NCBI GenBank assembly: GCA_003524705.1
Contig: DQGV01000259.1
Span: 1 to 6,228 of the forward strand
Length of the DNA stretch: 6,228 nt
Reading direction: 5' to 3'
Origin: Anaerolineae bacterium
GTDB taxonomy: Bacteria > Chloroflexota > Anaerolineae > Anaerolineales > Villigracilaceae
Positions 1 through 5,120 of this stretch are shown here, one piece after another; positions within the stretch are counted from its first letter, which is position 1, and each line of letters starts with the position of its first letter. Made by a program: the position numbers and the translations under genes. The notes under the pieces are model-generated. The model had not been told where the DNA came from. It worked only from the letters and a program-made list of their open reading frames with translations, and did no database searches.

Positions 1-93
1 TCCGATCTCTTTCTCAATAGAAAGTGTGATGCCCGCGAAGATGTCGGTCGCGCCGTATGATTTGGTGAGGTTGTTTGTGGTTATGAGTGCCAT
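1..93 (-). CDS. ABC-F family ATP-binding protein, N-terminal fragment
   Basis: Only the first 31 codons are inside the window; the gene continues past position 1. The product starts MALITTNNLTKSYGATDIF and goes on with a G-I-T-L-S-I segment. This is the usual opening of the first nucleotide-binding domain of ABC-F proteins: strand 1, the aromatic A-loop residue after Lys-Ser (Tyr13), then the strand before Walker A. ABC-F proteins are soluble twin-ATPase proteins that act on ribosomes (translation factors or antibiotic protection) and have no membrane segments. The Walker A motif itself lies outside, so an ordinary ABC transporter ATPase cannot be fully excluded. The ATG at 93-91 is the natural start because the family motif begins right after it. 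No purine-rich ribosome-binding site precedes it; the upstream 28 bases are a heptamer repeat. A strong terminator separates it from the operon above, so it is probably a separate transcription unit. Confidence 0.72.
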   Translation of the reverse strand, partial: MALITTNNLTKSYGATDIFAGITLSIEKEIG

Positions 94-95
94 GA

Positions 96-123
96 GTATA
101 GTGAATGGTGAATAGTTAATAGT
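96..123 (-). repeat. Four imperfect tandem heptamers (GAATAGT / ACTATTC type)
   Basis: Read on the plus strand, the units are GTATAGT, GAATGGT, GAATAGT and TAATAGT, four consecutive 7-mers differing from one another at one to three positions. The array begins inside the base of the terminator stem and stops two bases before the ABC-F start codon. A 7-base period carrying TAG passes through all three reading frames. Short tandem heptamers of this kind are known from filamentous cyanobacteria, and I recall similar strings in Chloroflexota intergenic DNA. No function is evident here. Confidence 0.7.
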
Positions 124-158
124 AAAACGCGGATAGATTTTACTCTATCCGCGTTTTA
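123..158 (-). terminator. Rho-independent terminator, probably bidirectional
   Basis: A perfect 15-bp inverted repeat pairs 123-137 with 144-158 around a 6-base loop (138-143). The core is CGCGGATAGA/TCTATCCGCG, with AAAA on one outer flank and TTTT on the other, so a U run follows the GC part of the stem on either strand. It starts 19 bases past the stop codon of the second oxidoreductase and lies before the ABC-F gene, which is the expected place for the end of the upstream operon. The U run is within the stem rather than after it, a layout typical of bidirectional terminators. Confidence 0.88.
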
Positions 159-177
159 TTTATAAAGAAAAGTTAGT

Positions 178-1668
178 TTATCTTTTTAAGGCTTTCACTA
201 CATTTCTTCCACTCGCCCCGTTGACTCCGCCTCCGCCATGCACTCCACTTCCGCATAGATATAAATTATCAATTGGTGTTTTATGATTGGACCAGCCTGG
301 AATTGGACGCATGAATAAGAATTGATCGAGCATCAATTGTCCGTGATTAATATCGCCTTCGGTTAATCCATACGTTTCTTCTAAATCTTTAGGTGTAATT
401 GTTTTTGTTTTTACAATAGATGATTTTAGATTGGAAAAATATTCTGCCAATGTATCAATTGCTAACTTTTCAACTTTTTCACTTTCTACTTTCCACTCAC
501 TATTTTTCAAATTGTATGGAGCAAATTGGAAATGAATCGAAACTGTATTTTCAGAAGTTGTGATTTCAAGATATGGTTTTTCTGAAATTTCACCATACTT
601 TGAAGCATCGTATGCCTTTTCTAAATATTTGATAGATGGCGCAACAGCTAATGTACCTTCTGGAATCCCATGATTTCCATTTGTTTGTAAATGAACCTTT
701 GCTACTGCTCCGCGCATTTTGATAGATTGCGTATGCCAGACAAACTCAGGCGGTAAATCTTTTGCACCAACGAGTTTTAGTAAAGTATGTCTTGGGTCAG
801 CAGAGGAGAGAATCATATCTGCAGAAATTTCTTCGCCATTCGATAGGACGACACCTTTTGCAATTTGATTTTCAATTTTGATTTTTGCAACTTCTGCATC
901 TGTTCGAATCTCACCACCAAATGATTTGACTGCATTTGCCAAAGCATTCGTGATTTCACCTGCTTTCCCCACATTGACATGAGCCAATCCACCCCGATTT
1001 AACCAGTTGTGAATTAGAGTATATCCCGTCCCAGCGGACATACTTCCTAAAGTTGAATTATGAATCGCAACAGACGCAATTGCCGCTCGCACAATTTCTG
1101 ATTCAAAATATTCTTCCACCAATTCCTGAGCAGACATGGGCAATGCGCGAATAAAGTTAAGCATGTCTTTTCTGCCAGCCAAGCGAAGCTCAAGACCTAA
1201 CTCTAAAAGTCCATAGCCATCACGCAGATTCATATTCTTAGGCAAACGCGGCATGATAGTGGAATAGGCAGCATCTAAAATGCCCGCGGCTTTATCCATA
1301 AAACGCACAAACTCATTCCAGTTATTTGCATCTTTTTCAGAGAATCGTTTTATAGATTCAGCATCAAGCGTCAGATGATTTCCATCAGGTTGTAGAGAAA
1401 TAAACGGTGGTCGAGTAGAGCGAGTGTTTTTCTCGCTCGTATCAAGACCTAATTTCAAATCTTTGATAATGTCAGGTCTTAACGTTCCGCCTGTTTGCAC
1501 AGAATCGACAGTGAAATTGTCGCCAAAAGATTCAGTAACCACAGAACCACCGATAATAGAACGGCGTTCCAGGACTAAGACTTTTTTACCTTGTTTTGCT
1601 AAATACGCGGCGGAGACAAGTCCATTGTGCCCCGCGCCGATGATGATGGTGTTGTAGTGATTTGTCAT
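178..1668 (-). CDS. FAD-dependent oxidoreductase, PYROXD2/phytoene-dehydrogenase-related (second copy)
   Basis: A 496-residue flavoprotein of the COG1233 class. Residues 7-34 form an N-terminal dinucleotide-binding fold: IIIGAGHNGL with Gly11, Gly13 and Gly16, then the second strand ending in acidic Glu34 (VLVLERR), followed by the family's I-I-G-G turn at 38-41. Residues near 469-487 (LYLCGSG, a run of glycines, then NGASG) form the C-terminal FAD-contacting motif. There is no signal peptide or membrane segment, so it is probably cytoplasmic. It is paralogous to the 533-residue enzyme upstream: start, SADP segment (289-292), EKAYDASKYG and C-terminus all align. It is shorter by 37 residues and more AT-rich (19/60 and 26/60 G+C in two lines counted). 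AGGA sits 7 bases before the ATG and overlaps the stop codon of the preceding gene, so translation is likely coupled. The substrate is unknown; the carotenoid-desaturase name common for this family is not supported by neighbours. Confidence 0.9.
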   Translation of the reverse strand: MTNHYNTIIIGAGHNGLVSAAYLAKQGKKVLVLERRSIIGGSVVTESFGDNFTVDSVQTGGTLRPDIIKDLKLGLDTSEKNTRSTRPPFISLQPDGNHLTLDAESIKRFSEKDANNWNEFVRFMDKAAGILDAAYSTIMPRLPKNMNLRDGYGLLELGLELRLAGRKDMLNFIRALPMSAQELVEEYFESEIVRAAIASVAIHNSTLGSMSAGTGYTLIHNWLNRGGLAHVNVGKAGEITNALANAVKSFGGEIRTDAEVAKIKIENQIAKGVVLSNGEEISADMILSSADPRHTLLKLVGAKDLPPEFVWHTQSIKMRGAVAKVHLQTNGNHGIPEGTLAVAPSIKYLEKAYDASKYGEISEKPYLEITTSENTVSIHFQFAPYNLKNSEWKVESEKVEKLAIDTLAEYFSNLKSSIVKTKTITPKDLEETYGLTEGDINHGQLMLDQFLFMRPIPGWSNHKTPIDNLYLCGSGVHGGGGVNGASGRNVVKALKR

Positions 1669-1675
1669 GAATAAA

Positions 1676-1679
1676 TCCT
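1676..1679 (-). promoter_or_regulatory. Ribosome-binding site (AGGA) overlapping the AlbA_2 gene stop codon
   Basis: On the minus strand the sequence is TAGGATTTATTC followed by the ATG of the second oxidoreductase. The TAG stop codon of the upstream gene (1680-1678) supplies part of the AGGA core, which stands 7 bases from the start. Ribosomes finishing the AlbA_2 gene would therefore end on this site. The same AGGA plus 7-base spacer occurs before the first oxidoreductase. Confidence 0.72.
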
Positions 1680-2604
1680 AGTATTCTTTTTTTGTTGATA
1701 TGTTCTTTACGTGTTGAGTTAATTCTTTTAATATTTTTTCAATATCATCTAATGTTTTTGAACCACTTTGCATTGGTGGCATATTTCGATTTGGATCAAG
1801 AAGTTGTTGCTCAGTAAATGTTTCTCCAGATAAACTTTGATAACTGAGTTTTAGATAAATAGGAACATCTCCGAAAACCTGTGTTCCACCTGGAAACATA
1901 GAAATATCCATTCTGAATGGGAAGTTTTGTTCTATAACTGGTATTCGAAGCGGAAATTTATCCGAGAAGCTACTATGTTCCTCGAATATTTTAGGGAGGG
2001 GATCAAACGATAACTCAACATTTAATGCTGGTTGATTAAGTGCTAAAATAACTAGTTCTACAATATAGCTCTTTTCATCGTGCATTTTTAGTAAGCCACG
2101 TAATAATGGTTTTTGTAACCCTCTTCTAGCACGAATTGCTTCAACTAGAAAATGGCTTGCGGGTTCAGAGTGAGCTCCTGCTCTAATATAATATTTTTTG
2201 TCATAAGCCATATGTGGCGCAATAATACTTTCTTCAAAAGACATAACTAGTACAACACAATTATCATTGATTGAAGAATCTTTTATCTTTTTTGATATAG
2301 TTTTTATTGTGTAATTACCAACGGGTTCTACACTTGTTAAAATTTGGTCTATCCATTCACGAATACCTTGCCGACCAATATTTTCTGGAATTCCGCCATC
2401 TATCTTTCCTGAGTCGTTTACGCCTGCAATAAAAATACCACCGCCTGAATTCCAAAATGCAGAAGCTGATACAGATATTTTTTCTTTTAACTTATCTAAA
2501 GGAGTTTTACTTGACTTGTATTCGAAAGAGTCACTTTCCTCTTTAGGAATACTAAGTAAATCTTCCTCTGTCCAATTTTCAATAAATCTATAACGTTCCA
2601 TCAT
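1678..2604 (-). CDS. Schlafen AlbA_2 domain protein
   Basis: A 308-residue protein whose N-terminal half matches the AlbA_2 (Schlafen-type) domain, a nucleic-acid-associated fold often labelled 'ATP-binding' in databases. Visible motifs in order: ESDSFEYK at 23-30 (the family's E-x-EFK element), SASAFWNSGGGIFIAGVNDS at 46-65 with GKIDGG following, and YYIRAGAHSEPAS at 138-150, matching the typical YYIR-G-S-x-PA strand. Residues after about 175 are strand-rich with no motif I recognise, and a short helix lies at 284-301. There is no signal peptide or membrane segment. Homologues occur in transcription regulators, Schlafen-like RNases and defence loci; nothing here selects among these. Two adjacent ATGs open the gene (2604 and 2601); AAGAAGG at 2616-2610 is 5 bases from the first and 8 from the second, so the second is an equally good start. 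Composition is AT-rich (13/60 and 22/60 G+C in two lines), unlike the upstream oxidoreductase. A weak TATAAT-like stretch at 2622-2627 may permit separate transcription. Confidence 0.87.
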   Translation of the reverse strand: MMERYRFIENWTEEDLLSIPKEESDSFEYKSSKTPLDKLKEKISVSASAFWNSGGGIFIAGVNDSGKIDGGIPENIGRQGIREWIDQILTSVEPVGNYTIKTISKKIKDSSINDNCVVLVMSFEESIIAPHMAYDKKYYIRAGAHSEPASHFLVEAIRARRGLQKPLLRGLLKMHDEKSYIVELVILALNQPALNVELSFDPLPKIFEEHSSFSDKFPLRIPVIEQNFPFRMDISMFPGGTQVFGDVPIYLKLSYQSLSGETFTEQQLLDPNRNMPPMQSGSKTLDDIEKILKELTQHVKNISTKKEY

Positions 2605-2724
2605 TCTAGCCTTCTTCTTTTATATTATTTCTATGTTGGTAAAAGCCTAAAGCGTAGACCTAACTCTATTCAACAGAATCAACTTCCAGTTAAGAAAGAA
2701 GCGGATTCTTCATCCAATTACCAA
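2605..2724. other. Intergenic region between first oxidoreductase and AlbA_2 gene
   Basis: This 120-bp AT-rich gap is the longest in the cluster. It contains part of a heptamer array at the end of the oxidoreductase gene, an imperfect hairpin at 2676-2708, a TAATAT stretch at 2627-2622 that could be a weak minus-strand -10 element without a convincing -35, and the AAGAAGG ribosome-binding site of the AlbA_2 gene. I see no open frame or tRNA. The gap could divide the operon into two transcription units. Confidence 0.5.
2676..2708 (-). repeat. Imperfect inverted repeat / hairpin downstream of first oxidoreductase
   Basis: The arms GAATCAACTTC (2676-2686) and GAAGCGGATTC (2698-2708) are complementary at 9 of 11 positions, with an additional G-U pair possible in the minus-strand RNA, around an 11-base loop. 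No U run follows it on the minus strand, so it is not a standard terminator. It could be a transcript-stabilising hairpin, an attenuating structure, or chance. Confidence 0.35.
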
Positions 2725-2734
2725 TTACAACTTA
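2714..2734 (-). repeat. Three tandem heptamers (TAATTGG type) overlapping a stop codon
   Basis: On the minus strand the units are TAAGTTG, TAATTGG and TAATTGG. The last two are identical; the first differs at two positions and is inside the coding region. The stop codon TAA of the first oxidoreductase is the first three bases of the second unit. The period and AAT core resemble the heptamers near position 100. Confidence 0.55.
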
Positions 2735-4326
2735 CCATCCTTCAACATTTCTTTCGCCGCGAGCATCCCAGCCGCGCCCATCACGCCGCCACCTGGATGT
2801 GCGCCTGCTGCGCCGAAATAATATCCTTTGAGCGGTGTGCGGAAATCAGCCCATTGCGGCGTGGGGCGCAAGAAAAAGATTTGATGCAACAACAACTCGC
2901 CGTGAAAAATATTTCCGCCAGTGATGCCTGCGATGGCTTCTATATCTTTTGGCGAAATCACTTGCATGCCCACAATACATTTGCGAATGTTCGGCGCATA
3001 TTGTTCGATGGTTGAAATCACGGCTTCACCCAATTGATTTCTGCGTTCATCGTTCCAACCGCCTTCCAAATCATACGGCGCATATTGCACAAAACACGAA
3101 AGCACATGTTGCCCAGGCGGCGCCATATCGGGGTCAATCATCGAAGGAAAAATCATATCGAGATACGGACGTTTTGAAATTTGCCCATACTTCGCATCGT
3201 CATACGCGCGTTCAATATAATCAATGCTCGGGCTAATCGAAACCGCGCCGCGATGCAAAACCGAATCATGACCTTTGCCTTCAAATGGCATTGCCGTAAA
3301 GTTTGGCAATTCACTCAATGCAATATTGACCTTGCCCGACGAGCCGCGTGTGCGAAAGTTTTTTATGGATGTAACAAAATCATCAGGCAGATATTTTTGT
3401 TCAACAAATTGTAAGAATGTTCTTTTTGGATCTGCCGCAGACATGACAACTTTGGATTGAATCTCATCGCCATTTTCTAAGATGACGCCTGCTGCGCTTC
3501 CATTCTTGACCTTGACCTGATTCACTGAACAATTGACTCGAATCTCAACCCCAAGCGCTTTCGCTGCGTTAAGAATGGAGCCGCTGACTCCGCCAGAACC
3601 ATTCTTCGCAAAACCCCATGCGCGAAACGCGCCATCAATTTCGCCCATGTAATGATGAAGCAACACATACGCCGTGCCCGGCGAACGTGGACCTAAAAAT
3701 GTACCGATGATTCCGCTGGCGGCTTTTGTGCCTTTGAGTGCATCGGTCTCAAACCATTCTTCCAATAAATCTGCAGATGATTGTGTAGCAAGTTTAGCAA
3801 TTGTATACAGTTCTTTTTCTTTGAGGCTTGCTGCATATTGACCCACTTTCAACAATCCCATCATATCGCGGATGCTTAATGAAGATGGGTCTGGCGGAAT
3901 TAAATTGATAATCGGTTTAATCGCTTTGGCGGCACGTGCCATCACACGCGCATATTCATCATACGCTTCTGCATCTTTCGGCGAATGACGATATAACTCA
4001 CGGCGAGTTAAATCATGGTCATCCCATGCGCCGAGATAATCTCCGTTTTCCATGGGTGTAAATGTGCTGGGCAATGGCAAAATCTTTAATCCATGCTTGG
4101 GCAATTCCAAATCACGGATAATTTCTGGGCGTAACAAACTGACCACATACGAAAATTCAGTGAATTTATAACCAGGGAAAATTTCCTCGGTCACCGCCGC
4201 CCCGCCGACGATGTGTCTGCGTTCGAGCACAACGACCTTTTTCCCTGCCAGTGCTAAATATGCCGCGGCGACGAGTCCATTGTGCCCACCGCCGATAATA
4301 ATTGCGTCGTATTGATTAGATGTCAT
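2725..4326 (-). CDS. FAD-dependent oxidoreductase, PYROXD2/phytoene-dehydrogenase-related (first copy)
   Basis: A 533-residue flavoprotein, full length for the COG1233/PYROXD2 group. The N-terminal Rossmann motif is IIIGGGHNGLVAAAYLALAG (Gly12, Gly14, Gly17), followed by VVVLERR with acidic Glu35 and the I-V-G-G turn at 39-42. A central block (HHYMGEIDGAFRAWGF at 224-239, then a Gly/Ser-rich turn) matches the family's MGE...WG segment. MSAADPKRTF at 295-304 and the final FAD-contacting motif YYFGAAGAHPGGGVMGAAG at 502-520 complete the fold. It lacks a signal peptide and membrane helices. The family includes carotenoid desaturases and enzymes of unknown substrate; no crtB or other carotenoid gene is visible, so I would not call it crtI. 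It starts 19 bases after the preceding gene with AGGA 7 bases from ATG. It is more GC-rich than its paralogue (41/60 and 34/60 in two lines counted). Position after a GcvT-like gene suggests, without proof, oxidation linked to one-carbon transfer. Confidence 0.92.
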   Translation of the reverse strand: MTSNQYDAIIIGGGHNGLVAAAYLALAGKKVVVLERRHIVGGAAVTEEIFPGYKFTEFSYVVSLLRPEIIRDLELPKHGLKILPLPSTFTPMENGDYLGAWDDHDLTRRELYRHSPKDAEAYDEYARVMARAAKAIKPIINLIPPDPSSLSIRDMMGLLKVGQYAASLKEKELYTIAKLATQSSADLLEEWFETDALKGTKAASGIIGTFLGPRSPGTAYVLLHHYMGEIDGAFRAWGFAKNGSGGVSGSILNAAKALGVEIRVNCSVNQVKVKNGSAAGVILENGDEIQSKVVMSAADPKRTFLQFVEQKYLPDDFVTSIKNFRTRGSSGKVNIALSELPNFTAMPFEGKGHDSVLHRGAVSISPSIDYIERAYDDAKYGQISKRPYLDMIFPSMIDPDMAPPGQHVLSCFVQYAPYDLEGGWNDERRNQLGEAVISTIEQYAPNIRKCIVGMQVISPKDIEAIAGITGGNIFHGELLLHQIFFLRPTPQWADFRTPLKGYYFGAAGAHPGGGVMGAAGMLAAKEMLKDGKL

Positions 4327-4337
4327 GAATAATTCCT
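4327..4337 (-). promoter_or_regulatory. Ribosome-binding site and spacer of first oxidoreductase
   Basis: On the minus strand AGGAATTATTC immediately precedes the ATG at 4326. AGGA(A) is a good Shine-Dalgarno core at 6-7 bases spacing. It decides the start and matches the leader of the second oxidoreductase (AGGATTTATTC) at 10 of 11 positions. Confidence 0.75.
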
Positions 4338-4345
4338 GTTAGTAT

Positions 4346-5092
4346 TTAAATCTTCCAGTCGAATTTTGAAAATATTTGTTCAATGGAAAGGTAATTGCCT
4401 GATGGATCTGCTTCAAAGAGTGACCAACTAAGAAATACAGGCCATTTACGAAGTGCGATAATGTTAGCTCTTGCAAGTTTATTACACAGATTTTCATCAT
4501 TTATAAGTTTAGTCCAATACTTTTCCAATCCTCTTGCAAGCAATAATGGAAATTGGGCCAATATTTCATAATCGAAATAGCCAAATTTGTAATCGCCCAC
4601 TGGTGTTTTATCAGAGGTTGCTTGTCCATGAGCAGCCAGATGTCTCAATGCGACGAGTTGAGGGAATGTATACATATATTCAGATGTCTGAATTAAAACT
4701 ATGTAATCAGGAAAGCCTTCGTAATTATCTTTGTAATCTTCAAAAAATGAAGCCCCAAGCCACTTAAACCCAATCTCTAAGTCTTTAGTGTTTTTTCGCG
4801 TTGTTGAATTTCCATTTATACAACGTCCAAGCAGTTCAATGGCAGACGCAAATATTCCATAAGCAGGTAAATAAGTTGTAACTTTTGTATTTGGGTCTCT
4901 TAATAAAACACTTACGCTCTCGCAAATAGTGTGAATTACACCTATTACGTATGCACCCTTAATTGTTAAAGGATAGAAATCTGGGTTGCCGCCCGCATCT
5001 TGGTTAACAGATAGCCATTGTTGAGCTTGTTCATCCCAATTATCTATATTTTCAGTTGGAATTCTCAACCTTACATTTACTGGAGCTGTCAT
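4346..5092 (-). CDS. Uncharacterised 248-residue protein with HEPN-like R-x4-H motif
   Basis: I do not recognise a named family. The protein is predicted to be soluble and mostly helical, with no signal peptide. Residues 45-95 contain amphipathic helix-like stretches (IGVIHTICESVSVLL, then IFASAIELLGRCING), and residues 144-158 read PQLVALRHLAAHGQA. The Arg150-x4-His155 spacing within a helix followed by Gly resembles the RNLLAHG-type motif of HEPN domains, which in many toxins and CRISPR effectors is an RNase active site. The motif alone is short and also occurs in non-nuclease helical proteins, so this is only a suggestion. The start at 5092 has a weak GGAT 8 bases upstream and follows the GcvT-like gene by 28 bases; the stop is 19 bases before the first oxidoreductase, implying co-transcription. 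G+C is low in sampled lines (18/60 and 22/60), as in the AlbA_2 gene. Confidence 0.75.
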   Translation of the reverse strand: MTAPVNVRLRIPTENIDNWDEQAQQWLSVNQDAGGNPDFYPLTIKGAYVIGVIHTICESVSVLLRDPNTKVTTYLPAYGIFASAIELLGRCINGNSTTRKNTKDLEIGFKWLGASFFEDYKDNYEGFPDYIVLIQTSEYMYTFPQLVALRHLAAHGQATSDKTPVGDYKFGYFDYEILAQFPLLLARGLEKYWTKLINDENLCNKLARANIIALRKWPVFLSWSLFEADPSGNYLSIEQIFSKFDWKI

Positions 5093-5120
5093 ATTGTTGT
5101 ATCCAATGAAGTTGATTTAA

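Noticed and set aside
1424..1657. 77-codon plus-strand open frame
   Set aside because: It is antisense to the Rossmann motif region of the second oxidoreductase and looks like a shadow of it; no motif or start signal supports it.
1678..2604. Mobile element carrying the AlbA_2 gene
   Set aside because: I found no transposase, terminal inverted repeats or target-site duplication around it; foreign origin is suggested only by composition and position.
2797..3460. Several plus-strand open frames (61-95 codons) inside the first oxidoreductase
   Set aside because: They lie antisense to a well-supported gene, have no recognisable motif, are rich in Cys/His/Arg as expected from reverse-strand reading of a GC-richer gene, and overlap one another.
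178..4326. Carotenoid biosynthesis cluster (crtI pair)
   Set aside because: The oxidoreductases fit the broader PYROXD2-like group, and no phytoene synthase, cyclase or prenyl transferase gene is visible.
4534..4767. 77-codon plus-strand open frame
   Set aside because: It lies fully antisense to the 248-residue gene, with no motif to support it.
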